This document shows positions 13,324 through 24,789 of a DNA stretch of 64,000 nucleotides, piece by piece; the first letter of the stretch is position 1; every line of letters starts with the position of its first letter. The position numbers were made by a program, and so were the translations under genes. This DNA is from Tubulanus polymorphus (taxonomy: Eukaryota; Nemertea; Palaeonemertea; Tubulaniformes; Tubulanidae): positions 1,786,485-1,850,484 of the forward strand of contig NC_134027.1 in the NCBI RefSeq assembly GCF_964204645.1, written 5' to 3'. The notes under the pieces are model-generated. The model did not search any database. It was not told where the DNA came from and worked only from the letters and a program-made list of their open reading frames with translations.

Positions 13324-13756
13324 TTATACGCATGAAATAATTATGAAACTTTCCATTGTAAATAACACAGTCGTGTCTTTGTACATTCTAATTAAGTGTT
13401 TTTTGCGTGTTTATCCTCCTTGAATCCTGATCAGATTCGAATGTAAATACATGATATGTCTTTATTGTAAATATAGCCACTATAATCATTTGTAAAATTG
13501 TTTTCGAGCATCATTTCCTTTCTTTCGTGAATGAAGAGGGAAGAAGTGGACTTCCTCAAGACTATAAATAATACCTTAAGTACATTCTCCAAAACTATCG
13601 TTGTACTGCATGCCTCTTGGCCTTGATTAACATCTATTCTTTTGAACTATATCAGAGAACTATAGAACTATATCAAAGACAATCTTATTGAAAGAATAGC
13701 AGCCGTTTTGTAGTTTCAGCATTGTTGCAGTAATTCAACAGTGTTGTAGTCCCGCT
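13324..13756 (+). other. 3' flank/UTR of the PH-PTB gene
   Basis: AT-rich non-coding DNA after the stop codon. I do not find a canonical AATAAA here, so the transcript end is not placed. A short direct repeat (GAACTATATCAGA and GAACTATATCAAA) occurs near 13.65-13.68 kb. Confidence 0.4.
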
Positions 13757-13958
13757 GGATCTTAACCGTTATGTGCTGCCCCTATGCATATTGTTAGCGG
13801 TGAACGTGTGAACTAACTCGACAATACAATATTCCTGCTGTGGTATACGAGTAATAAGTTAGTTCTCACGTTCGCCGTCAACGATATGACTAGAGGCAGC
13901 ACTTGACGGCTAAGATTTTTACACAGGTGGATATTCCAACAGCGGCATGCGAGTGATA
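13757..13958. mobile_element. Foldback element with about 59-bp imperfect arms
   Basis: The left arm, 13760-13818, contains GTGCTGCC, CATAT, GAACGTG and AACTAACT. The right arm, 13857-13915, is its imperfect reverse complement. A second, direct relation overlaps it: an ATATTCC..GAG segment at about 13830-13857 recurs at 13930-13957. No protein is encoded; a decayed non-autonomous DNA element is the simplest reading. Confidence 0.65.
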
Positions 13959-14238
13959 CAGATAGTCATAATCTATTATTCCTAACTTAGGAATCCGTTT
14001 TTAAAAATTGAGTTCTGAGTAACTTTTTATCAACACGAAGATATCGCCCTATGATAAAGGAATAATTGATGAACAAATACACACTAAGGACATCCCAGGT
14101 TTGAATCTAGTGTTAACATTGACTTCCAGGGCCATGAATTCTAATCACAATTAAAACACTGAATACAAATTGAAGAAACAAAACAACCAAATTAATTCAC
14201 TGTATACAAGAATTTATTTATACTTGTGTCAAAGACAA

Positions 14239-16667
14239 TTACTTTTTAACGGTTTTTTTGGTCGTTTTTTTCGCAGGTGTTTTTACCGCCTTGGCATCTG
14301 CCTTTTTAAGTTTCTTAAATTCCATGGTGATAATTCTGTTTCTCTGGAAAACAAAAACAACATATTCAAATTAATTTCTCGTTTAAAAAGCAATACAAAA
14401 TAGTTCTATTAGATCTAGCCAAGGACCAACAACAATTAAGACAAGTCAAATCTTTTGAGTCGGAAAAATCTGCCTGAGTAGTGATGTCTCGAGTTGAGTG
14501 GAATCTTCTGTACAACCAGCTAAGGGAATATTTTACTAGGGACATGGGATTTCAGAATTCGTTCTAGTTTTGAATAGTTGCATCAGTGATAAGAATTATC
14601 AGTCAGTTTCGGCATCAGACGGCAATTCCTATATTTATGTCTCGTCATTTGCAAAACTATTTTAAGTTAAAAACTGAGCTAATATCGAGTATTGCTATTA
14701 AGTCAATTGAATGAAGGAATTAGCAATCCTGAACTATGCAACGCATCAGTGACAAGAATTATCAATCAGCTTCGACATCAGACGGCAATTCCTATATTTA
14801 TGTCTCATCATTTGCGTTAGGTTAGAAAACAGCTCGAAATACAGTCAATCCCTTATATACCGCCAACATCGGTGCAGAATGATTCTGTGTCCGTATAACA
14901 GGGGTGATTTACTATGTATTTGTATTGAGATGTAGATTGAGAGAACCTGGCGATAGGCGGTAAATTGGGGGTTGACTGTACTTTTAAATTAATTTTAAGT
15001 AATATGTATGCAAAAATACACAGCACGCACATCAGTGATAAGAATTATCAGTCAGTTTCGGCATCAGACGGCAATTCCTATATTTATGTCTCATCATTTG
15101 TGCGAGGCCCATACGAGACCAAATTTTAAATCGAAGTATAAATTAACTAAAATGTGGTTAAAATAGGTTGTGTAGAGGAGGGAAAAATATGCATCAGTGA
15201 AAAGAATTATCAGTCAGTTTCGGCATCAGACGGCAATTCCTATATTTATGTCTCATCATTTGCATTAGGTTAGAAAACAGCTTGAAATACTTTTGAATGT
15301 CTTAAAAATATGCAGAAATACACAGCACGCACATCAGTGTAAAGAATTATCAGTCAGTTTCGATATCAGACGGCAATTCCTATATTTATGTCTCATCATT
15401 CGTGCTCTGGATTATTTCCTGTATACCACATTTATATATCTATCAACTTACTGTTTGTTTGGCCTTCATCAGTTTGAATCTATCGAAGTCTGTCATCGTC
15501 TTTCTCTGCAAAAAAATTCAAACATTCATTAAGTTCAAATCTTCCAGATAACGTGTCCTAAATTGGGCGAGTTCAAATCTTCTTTTACAATCAGTAACTC
15601 TCGCTAAACTTGGAAACTTAAGACTTTCGAAAACTAAATTTTTTTACTTCTTGATCTATTTTTTCTTATCCTTAACCAATTTTTCCGGTCTCAATGTGTC
15701 GTAAGTTTCGTTTACTGCGTCATTATAACGTAATTACCTTTTTCTTCAATTCGAATTTCTTGGCCCACGTCGTCTCTTTCCATTTCTGGTCGATTTCAGC
15801 GGCGAGCCACGCTTTCTTCAGAGACTTCTGTCTGGCTGATGGACCGATTTTCACTGTGAAACTCGTTAAATGTAAGTGTTTAAAGTTCATCGACTGTCGT
15901 TTGATGCCAGTGAACGGACCTTCAACCAAAGCCTGAAACACAATACATAAATCATCAACGTTTTCAGAGAATTCAGAATCTAGACAGGGGTTCAGATTTA
16001 TAAGGGCATTCTGGCAGAATTGTTATAAGACCCTCAAGCCGCAAAGAATATTTTGCACTGCGGAAGCTTTTCCTCAGCTCAAAAGCAAAGCCATTGGTAA
16101 CTAAGTGCAACATGTCTGATGAAAATTTTATGAGGGATTACTTCCAGTCTTGAATTACATCCATTGAAAACCCACAATATAAATCTAAAACAACTGATAT
16201 TGTTCTTCTTCCTAATTATTCAGCTCTATTAGTCAAAATCCCTGATCCACTGCACACTGACACACACTCACTGTCAGTAGTAGCTCTTCTTACCCTGTTT
16301 TGGTCGATGATATCCAGAATGACGCACAGTTTTCCTCTCTGTGGTCCATAGGCAATGAAGGCCACGCGGCCAACCTCAACAAATCTTTCGTACACCTTAA
16401 AAAAACAAACACAAACGAAATGAAATACGTGTACACCAAACCGGGCGGGAATAAAATCAGATTGATTGAAGTTGGATTTGTAAATGAGTGTATTCTTCAA
16501 ACTGGTATTTATCGAGTTTTAAAAGTGAAATTCAAACATTGATTCCTCACATTAGACTCTTAAACACATCTTTATACTGATCAACTACTTTATTGCTTTA
16601 TTCACGTAGGTTTAACCGATGAAATTCACTGTTTAAAACCACAGGTTTATCGCTAAATACTAACCAT
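14239..16667 (-). CDS. 60S ribosomal protein L14 (eL14)
   Basis: The complete minus-strand gene gives 152 residues: ATG 16667-16665, then 16395-16294, 15932-15738, 15505-15452 and 14343-14239 (TAA). All introns fall between codons with GT-AG ends. Matches to eL14 are clear: [15 protein letters not shown], the DIIDQNR-ALVEGP junction, [18 protein letters not shown] and RNRII, then a Lys-rich tail ([10 protein letters not shown]). The tail is much shorter than the Ala/Lys tail of the human protein. eL14 is a structural protein of the large ribosomal subunit. The first coding exon contributes only the initiator Met. Upstream lies CTCTTC at 16690-16685 after an E-box CACGTG (16693-16698), which would make a short TOP-type leader of about 23 nt, fitting mTOR-controlled translation (inferred). 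AATAAA on the minus strand at 14218-14213 is a likely poly(A) signal. Intron 4 hosts five snoRNAs. Confidence 0.97.
14578..14654 (-). ncRNA. C/D-box snoRNA, array copy 5 (last transcribed)
   Basis: The C box is ATGACGA, an allowed but less common variant and the only difference from the sister C boxes. D' CTGA after GAATTGCCGT, D guide AATTCTTATCA then CTGA. Terminal stem TTGCA/TGCAA. It lies about 235 nt from the 3' acceptor of intron 4 (14344), so it may be less efficiently processed. Target unknown. Confidence 0.82.
14740..14818 (-). ncRNA. C/D-box snoRNA, array copy 4
   Basis: C box ATGATGA, D' CTGA after GAATTGCCGT, D guide AATTCTTGTCA then CTGA. The terminal stem AACGCA/TGCGTT is the longest of the five. 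The segment between D' and C' differs from the other copies (GTCGAAGC rather than GCCGAAAC). Target unknown. Confidence 0.85.
14842..14978. mobile_element. 137-bp MITE with TA target duplication, inserted in the snoRNA array
   Basis: The ends are CAGTCAA and TTGACTG, and inverted repeats extend about 23 bp (CAGTCAATCCC and CCGCC inside the left end; GGCGGTAAATTGGGG before the right). TA flanks both sides (14840-14841 and 14979-14980). The paralogous empty site survives in the next repeat unit at 15284-15294 as GAAATACTTTT, where one TA stands in place of TA-element-TA. CAGT ends and a TA duplication fit a Tc1/mariner-pogo type non-autonomous element. It lies in RPL14 intron 4 between snoRNA copies 3 and 4. 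Confidence 0.88.
15027..15103 (-). ncRNA. C/D-box snoRNA, array copy 3
   Basis: C box ATGATGA, D' box CTGA after the invariant GAATTGCCGT guide, D guide AATTCTTATCA then CTGA. Terminal stem GCACA/TGTGC, a different sequence from the neighbouring copies but still paired. Target unknown. Confidence 0.85.
15189..15265 (-). ncRNA. C/D-box snoRNA, array copy 2
   Basis: C box ATGATGA, D' guide GAATTGCCGT then CTGA, D guide AATTCTTTTCA then CTGA. Terminal stem ATGCA/TGCAT. Its 5' flank on the minus strand (plus-strand TTAGGTTAGAAAACAGC, then GAAATACTTTT) matches the flank of copy 4 but lacks the insertion found there. Only this copy has TTCTTTTCA before the D box, which by my recollection is complementary to a TGAAAAGAA stretch in 28S rRNA; this is weak and untested. 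Confidence 0.85.
15329..15405 (-). ncRNA. C/D-box snoRNA, array copy 1 (first transcribed)
   Basis: In RPL14 intron 4, minus strand. C box ATGATGA, D' CTGA after GAATTGCCGT, D box CTGA. The guide before D is AATTCTTTACA. The terminal stem is GCAC/GTGC. This is the most upstream copy in transcription order, about 50 nt from the donor at 15451. Flanks match those of copy 3. Target not identified. Confidence 0.8.
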
Positions 16668-16680
16668 GCTGTACTCGCTA

Positions 16681-16698
16681 TACCGAAGAGATCACGTG
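16681..16698 (-). promoter_or_regulatory. RPL14 start region: E-box and TOP-like motif
   Basis: Reading the minus strand, CACGTG is followed directly by AT and then CTCTTC, and the ATG comes about 23 nt later. A C followed by pyrimidines at the cap site is the hallmark of ribosomal-protein mRNAs, and CACGTG E-boxes occur in many metazoan ribosomal-protein promoters. The start site itself is inferred. Just upstream, GAATTCTCG and CGAGAATTC form a 9-bp inverted repeat with a 6-nt loop (about 16703-16726). Confidence 0.55.
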
Positions 16699-16848
16699 TT
16701 CGAATTCTCGCGTGTTCGAGAATTCATTTAATTAGAAGTAAAAGCAGCGATATACTAAAATTCACTCATTAATTATATTTGTTATATTCAAAAAAGGATT
16801 TTGAAATTGAATTTTGGTTATAGGTTTCATTTAAATATACGTAATTGG

Positions 16849-16895
16849 TAGACTGGTTACCAGCGCCACCGAAATAGAGACCGGTAACCAGTCTA
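16849..16895. repeat. Perfect 13-bp hairpin
   Basis: TAGACTGGTTACC (16849-16861) and GGTAACCAGTCTA (16883-16895) surround a 21-nt loop. It may be the remnant of a foldback element. Confidence 0.8.
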
Positions 16896-18614
16896 GTTAA
16901 TCGGGCGTGGTCGATTGTGATCTGTGCATGTACGAGATTTGGCGGGAATTTAGTTTGGGTTCGAACTCTTATTTGAAATAGAATGTCCATATCACACACC
17001 TTTGATAAACATATGCATTTCATTTTATTCTATCATTCAAACGATGTTGCAGATGGTGTTTTGTTTTTGAGCGCTGAAGACGCGGTTCCGTTCAGAGAAA
17101 CGACTGATTGACATCGGCACTAATCTGATTCGAAGCGTCGGACATTTAGGGGCTGGCTGAATCTAGCTTAGTTCCAACCAATAAATAGCGCATTGCATCG
17201 TTCTTCCACTCAGAGTAGCCTATACATTGGGGTGTCTCGGTAAATTTAGGCTTAGTAATATCGGACCCGAAGGATTTAATTTTTTTTTGGAAGATAGGCC
17301 GGTGGCGCCTGAGTTAGCTTTTGCCCCTAGATAAGGACCACTGTTACGGCATGGGCCATAAAAACGATCCTCTTAAGAACCCCGGTGCCGGATTTGAATT
17401 TCTGCAGCGATGGATCTATAGTAAAACGACCCCAATGGAAACTCATCCATTAACTCCCATTTGATAGACTGCGTTTATACAACAACAATCGGCTCGATTC
17501 ATGGCGACAATACACGTGCCTAATAGCCGAAAAAATAATCTTCTTGATGGACTTTTAATTCATTAAGCCTAAGCACTCTCGGGAAAGGAAAAAACACTGG
17601 TGAAATACGGAGTCTTGTTTCACGTTTCGCTTGTTTCTCCCTTGTCTGATCTCACGTACACATTTCTAAGACGTGTTTTCATTAAATCCCTTTGAACGTC
17701 CATCGGCAGCCTCGTGCTATTTTTTTTACCAATTTATGCGATAGCTTTTATTGTAATTTTGTAAATTCGCTCGGCTTTCTTGAGTAAATTCACTAGAAAA
17801 AATTCTAATAATATTTTCTGTATTTTTTTTGTAAATTCAATAGTATGATTGGCAGCGGATATTAGGAGGATTTCAATTCTCGCGTATATTATTCGAAATA
17901 TGAATTTCAAAACCTGACTACAGCGAATCGATATTTTATATTCGTCGTATCTCGGTATGTTTGAAAAAAGTATTTCAGTCCACTGCCACAGACGCCTGGT
18001 CAATACAGGTATACTGCGCAATTCCTGACCTTTGGATTGGAATTATTTACGTCGCAACCTTAAGAAAATACAACCTCAAAAGGAGAGCGGAAACTCGTAG
18101 AATAACGCCTTGTCAAGAGACGTACATCAGTTGTAAGACATTCTTCGAGAATGAATCGCCACGCGATTTTTTTTTCTAAGTAAATATCCACGGTTTCTTT
18201 ACGCGGTACGATGACAATTGTGACAGTTAATACGACAGCAGTATCATTCAGCGGATACCGTATAATTAGATATCAGACTTTGCTCAGTTGTCAGCTGGGC
18301 CCGAGGCCCTGTAGTTACGTGACACTACTACTTGATTAAAGAGACATTGTCAGATGAAGACATCTGAAGTTGTTTGTTGCGACATGAAGTCCAGTAATAA
18401 GCTAACGCACTTTGCGTCACAGCGCGTCACATTGGACTACTGATTGAAGTAAAAAGCGTCCAAATATTATGAGGCCTGAAGAATAATGTGTATCGTCAGT
18501 GCGTTTAAATTACACCTCTCTAAACATAAAACAAAACGACAATTGATATTGTTCGTTTCATTCACTTATAGTTGAAACTATTGAATTCATTTCAGGAGAT
18601 CAATATATGTTATC

Positions 18615-18634
18615 GAAAATCCCACAATAATTAC
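18615..18634. repeat. Dispersed repeat, AATCCCACAATAAT family, copy 1
   Basis: GAAAATCCCACAATAATTAC is followed some 20 bases later by GAAATGTTTGG. It is the same module as at 38955, 50393 and 58888. Confidence 0.55.
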
Positions 18635-20569
18635 AAATAGAGACGAAATGTTTGGTTGTAAGTTACTGCAATTTCTCGGCTTTAGTCATCCAAAATACAG
18701 ATTTCTGCTGATAATCAATCGAGGAAGCAGGGTATACGGTCGACGCGATGTTTCTTCTCGCTACACGGCTACACTTTTCTTTATGGAGAAGTCTACATTT
18801 TTATTCGCGTCGCCCGTGTTGATGTGATGGCGCGGCGGGGACAAACGGAAAGCTTTATAAGCACATAATTACCGGGTAGACAGCGTGTATTTCGTTTTTT
18901 TGCTGTCGTTTTCCACTTATAAATTGAATGCGACGCAGGGGATATATACCAGTTACCGAATAAAAAAAAACAACCCTAAATATCCGTGACAGTAACTATA
19001 CCAGTAATTTCTTGGTAACACTGAATCAGCTTCGACATGAGGCGCATAACAACATAATAATCTGGAAGTTGCCCTCCGGCGACATCATCCGCAACAAGAT
19101 AATAATGTCATTTAACAAGGACCGATTCTCCCTAGTGTCCCTTCGAGAGGCTAGGAACTGCGCTTGTGTTGCTCGCGGGTGTCTTGTTGTTGCGCTTGAG
19201 TTTCTTTTTAAATCGTCCAGTCGATGAATGAGTGTCAAAATGGCCGCGCTCCCGGATGGCGTGTTATTACGTTACGTATATTTCAGATATTCAAAAGACT
19301 AATGAACGCCGTTGTCAGCCGACAAGTAGAAAATAAACACACTTTGTCTGAATTTTATTTAAAACTTTTTTCGGTCCGGAATATAAAGTGTTGACATCGC
19401 AAACCTTCATCGACAGTGCAGTTAAAAATGCAGATGTTTATCGTCAAATACTCGACCGACGTTGTGTGCGACCAGAGTATGTTGAACTAAACGACGCGCA
19501 AAACCAACATACGACACCGACAAACATTTTCATGCCTGATCAAGCGACAAGAAATAATATCTGCAGCAGTATTAAAGATGTCAGTATATGGCAATCGCAA
19601 TCATCCAAGGCATGTTTAATTCGTCGATGATTTATGATCAAATAAGATGCAACTACTTGCATCTACTTGTGAGTGCGCGCGCCTCGATAGACATCATTGA
19701 ATATTGCATCTCGACGATAGATTTCCGTCGTACGAAGACTAAGCAAAGACCGAGATAAAAACTATAGACATTTTTAGATACATGCAATAATAAACTTTAT
19801 GAGGAACCAACTCTACCGGAAGAATAACGACGTGTGTGAATGATTCAAAGTACGTTCGCGGAAATCTAAGTAATTCGGTGCTTTTTGTTGGAATAGCTTT
19901 TTAGACGTGATATATACGGTTGATTAGAACGACCAACACTCTCCTACTGGGACTAATCATCATTAATTTCACTTCTACTCATGATTTACCTCCCGTTGGT
20001 CATTTGTTATTTTTACCTACTAGAGTAACCACCATCACTCAGACGACGATGATGCAAATGTCGTTAGCAGAGGTATCACGAACCCCGGACAAATGCAGTC
20101 GGCTCAAAGTGGATTGATTCGCGTGCAATTAAGATACCCCTGAAAGCGAAAACCTGTCTTTAGACGGAATGACGTATTAGAAGGCGAGATTCAGCAACAA
20201 ACAGATATATACACGCAATATCCGCTGTTTTTTGTTGACCAACCCTTACGCACTAAAACACGGTTAAGAGCACTTTCAATCGCATACTTCAATATGACAA
20301 ACTTTAGCAACTTGTCGCTTTTCTATTGAAGCGAAAGTGAAACCATTTTTTATTTGAAATACGCCATATTAGAAAAATAATGAAAATGCGAAACCTCAAG
20401 TGGTTGAAACAAATAAAATATTGTCAGCAATTTAAAGAAAATCTTGCAGGCCTTTATTCGAAACTTATCAGTGAGTGTTTGGATACCGCGCCCAGCAATG
20501 ATACGACACGGAAGGCGCAATGTCGCGCTGTGAATCTCTCGTTCATTGAATCCAGGTACAGTGTCTCAC

Positions 20570-20764
20570 ACGCTCGCTCGCTCTCCCTCCCCCTCGTTCT
20601 CTCTCTCTCCTCGCTGCTCAACAACCGCGAAGATGGCAATACTGTTGCACACCATATAAAACAAAATACGCTGATCATCATCCATTCGTTAAAACGGTAA
20701 TGGATATATGGACATCGCCGTTGACTCCAATGTAAAGGAAGGAATTTTACGGATATCTCGTAAG
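20570..20764 (+). promoter_or_regulatory. TATA promoter plus candidate non-coding first exon
   Basis: A CT-rich tract (20575-20620) is followed by GAAGATGGCAAT (YY1-like) near 20631-20642 and TATAAAA at 20655-20661. The start site would be near 20686. The putative exon ends at 20764 in AAG followed by a perfect GTAAGT donor. It holds an upstream mini-ORF, ATG at 20700 closed by TAA within 12 codons. The next recognisable same-strand coding region is the GPCR at 29006, which has an acceptor-like TTTTAG at 28873, so this could be its 5' exon; that link is inference and the unit may equally be a lncRNA. Confidence 0.45.
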
Positions 20765-23118
20765 GTAAGTAAAATCGAGAAAATTCTATACTTAATTAGC
20801 TGAAAATAACGTTAGCTTTAACACATAAGGGTGTAGCTATACCTATCAAACGATTGTAAAATCAATTCTATAGATGTATAGATGCTTCATAAACTGGTTA
20901 CTGGCTTTATATGAATTTGAATTATCACGATATATACTTGAAACATCAGACAAAAAAGGTTCAAACAATCTAAAAATGTTTTTTAGTTTTGAGTTTATGT
21001 TTGAGAACGAAGCGCTTTATTTCTAGTTTTACCATTGTTTCATTCGATTTGCTTGCGGAAAAAATCCACTTCAATTAAAGGAGAATATAATATATCAACT
21101 AGTTGGTAATCGCATTTTTCTTTCTTGTTGCTAAGCTGCCAGTTTTTCCGCCTTTTCTGTGGTCTCACATATGTAGAAAACCGCCGTAAATGTCACCAAA
21201 GCGCCGCTATTTAACACTATAAGCTTGTAACTTATTGCTTTCTTAGCTTAAAAGAAAAAGGCGAGTCGATTGGATTAGTTTACAATTCTATTACGACAAA
21301 AGCAGGAGTCATTCGTGCATCCAAGAATGCCTTTGAGCTATGTCTCGCTCAAGAGACCCCACATTACATCATGCATATTTCCGTAAGCTCGAAGGGTCGC
21401 TAATGGACCACATGCATGTAATTCCTTGCCGCGGGTAAAAAACCCGTTCAGGAATAACCGTTTCCACAGATATTAAGGGTATATACAACATACGCGTTAA
21501 TTAACGTGTGAATATGGAAAGCGTATTATAAAAAGTATGGCGTTATCGTCGGCGGAAGTATTCTTCTATTTCTTCAAATTCGTTTTAGAATTAGGCACTC
21601 AGATTCACCATTCACGCAGTTAGTCATTTGAATCTGTTTGATGATGAGAAATTAGAGCTTGTCGTATACGATATCCCCGTGAACCATTCAATTCCTGAAG
21701 CATCATCGCGTATTCAGTTGTGTCCCTTCGGTTCCAATCGTGCGTGATCGTTTCTATCAGTACGTTTGAATCAAACTCGTAGATTTCAATCGACTCCAAC
21801 ATACAGGCAGCGGTCAGAACGATAGTAGCTAATTGTATGTCAGTCCCTCTGGTACAATACATTTATTATTCATATTCAAAATGATATGGAAGTTATTAGG
21901 TCATTAAAATCTATATGTAGATTGAGAACAGAGAGCAATAAACGTCGCAAAACTGTCGTGTTTTTGTGTCTCGGTGGTGGATACGGTGTTTGACTCACAG
22001 CAGGAGTTGATGCGCTCAAAAGAATCTCTCGAGTCCTCCATGCTATTCCATCAGGACACGTCGTCAGTGTTTCCCGATTCACTGAGCTACCAACAAAAGT
22101 CGTAATTACCCTGATGTAGAGGTTTTTACAGTATCGGAATTGAAGAAAGAAAAGTTTAATGATGACATTTCGACTTTTTATCCAATGAAACTACGTTGTT
22201 ATATAACAATCCTCAACTTCTATCTAGAGATATTGAGTTAACGGTGGATCTATCTGCAAGCGTTGTTTGCTCGTGTTCAATGTATCGGAGAACTTGCGCT
22301 CGCAGATACAAGCGTGGCGACGAGACGATTTAAAAATTTTTTATCAGCAAAGTTTCCCCGAGGCAGAATTCTAATTCAAATGTAAACAATTACGACAAAC
22401 TATGCCGACGTATGAGACCGAAGCCTGAGATAAAAGAAACATCACGTTTCATTCTGTTATTTTGAACTGTGGCCTTTTGTCACTGGAACTCGTAATGCTG
22501 AGATCATCACTCTCTCAAACAACGAAATCAATCCAATTAGCTCTAGTTCAAATATATCCTATACGAACTGCAGTAAACTGATCAAAGGGGGGATTTATTT
22601 GCCAGTCAAACGAAGTATCCTAGAAAATACGTTTTCACTGGATTATGGTTTTCATTCAGTCATTAGTTCGTGTTTCACGTGTAACGACGTTTTCTAATTC
22701 TTTACTATATCGACGAATTGCCGCCGCTGTTCATATCATCATATTTCAAACATCAAACGTTCAAAAATATAATTCATTTTTGTTGTGTAGTTTGCGCGGC
22801 TTCGAATCCGGATGTAGCCTAATGATATTAGAGTGCTGCTTTCGGCTGAAATTGTCGTACGGAAAAATACGTCGTTTTCGCATGGTTAGTCAGTGGAATA
22901 ACGTCAGTCACGATATCTGAGAATCATCAGAAATGACGTTTTGATGGAATTTCAGTAAAATTCACCTGAGATCTGTCAATCAGTTTGAGCCATGCAATTT
23001 GCCTGATCGCTTGTTATGATGATAGCTCATTTTCACAATCAATGTCAAAATGTCTCATGCATTCACGAAACGAATAACGTACTGATGATGATTGTAATTA
23101 AATATACAGATATATTAA

Positions 23119-23333
<215 letters not shown>

Positions 23334-24789
23334 GTTTTCAAGTGTAAATTATCAAATAAACTATACAAATAAGCGTTCAACACTTACGGAATCAGCTGCT
23401 ACTTATCTGAAAATGGTTCTTAGTCGGTGCAGGTGCTAGAGCAAATTACATTGCGTTTTATTAGTCTGATATTTCAGGACGTAATCGTTTATAACAGGGA
23501 GATAGAAATGTGGTAAGTTGTCAAAGCATTTTTGAAATATGTTTACAAATTTAAGTGAAAATCGATAGTGATGAAGAGCATCAATGCATCAAAGTAGAAT
23601 GATACGCTGTCTTATTGAGGTCCCAGATTTGATGCAATTTATCTGAAAACGCCGATGAGTTGGATGAACATAACATGTCTTCATCATCTGAAAAAGAACA
23701 TCGCTTTCATAGTTGATTAATATATTTGCGACGAGGAAAGTGTAGTTGAATCAAAAATTGCTTCTTAAAATTATATTTCATAAACACGAATGATATCGTA
23801 ATTTTTCACTAAACTACATGGCGAATACCTTATGATTCGCTTTCATTTATTTTCATTTTTCAATATTAGTAGGCATGGCTTTACGAAGCCGTGGCGTACG
23901 TAGATATATATCACTTAGCGATTGCTCGTAAATAAGACACAAATGATGCAATAAAACGACTATGATTAGTGATCAATAAATAACTGTCTGCAGCTTTTGG
24001 TTTATGAATGTCCTCTACTGCAATCAGGTGATGACCACAAATTCATATTTTTCATACAATTCATACAATTACCCTCTTTAACCTCTGTGAAAACTGGAAA
24101 TATAGCTTTAAGAGATACTTAGATATTTTAAGATTTATAGATATTGCGATTTCTTTTACGCGCGGTTAAGATATGCGGTCCTTGGTTTCACATCGTCACT
24201 GTTCTCAATTGTTGCGTTCAAAAATTGCAAGAATCGCCAGCAAATATCTGCATTTCATTTCCTTTAAAATGGTGTATAAATTGATTTCGTCGAGCAAGGG
24301 GCTGCAGAACCATATGATATTCAATCTAAACCTATGTTTTAAAAATGAGCGCAAATTATCGCAACAATGGGGACCTCGAGAGACCACAAAATGGCGCCTA
24401 GAAACTGGAAACTTCTTTAATAATTCATTTCATAAAAACTGCGATACAAATAGAACTGCACTATAAAATGTGTAATCTAGTTTTTTTTTAGGAAAAGGGG
24501 ATACTGTTTTTCGACAGAGTCTGAAGGCGTTCATGCATCGTATTACAAACAGGAACTTTTCACTTCAATAATGTACCGCATATCGCTGATTCGATGTAGT
24601 GATTTTTTTTGTATACTCCACGTGTGAATCGGAGAATCTGAAAACGTCACTAGAAAAAATCATTTAGATAAATTCATTTTCACAATGTTGTAATGGTACT
24701 TCAGGTATTAGACAACTACAGCCAATATTCTATAGTTCAGGATATTGGTATTTTCTGTATACATATTTCGAGGTATTTCGAACTTAGGT

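Larger units (their letters stand above)
16699..20560. other. Intergenic, no gene seen
   Basis: No supported coding segment. It holds a 13-bp perfect hairpin at 16849-16895, a copy of a dispersed repeat at 18615-18634 and two AATGGC-type motifs. GC-richer blocks near 18.7-18.9 kb and 19.2 kb (AAAATGGCCGCG at about 19.24 kb) could be regulatory, but nothing proves it. Confidence 0.4.

Noticed and set aside
14798-14816. snoRNA array read as a plus-strand tandem repeat with no function
   Set aside because: The C, D' and D boxes, the paired terminal stems and the host-gene orientation all point to minus-strand snoRNAs.
17270-17450. tRNA or SINE fragment suggested by GGATTTGAATTTC
   Set aside because: No paired T-stem or acceptor stem could be drawn on either strand.
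21620-22082. Two successive minus-strand open frames of 80 and 68 codons
   Set aside because: They are in different frames without convincing splice sites joining them, and neither resembles a known protein.
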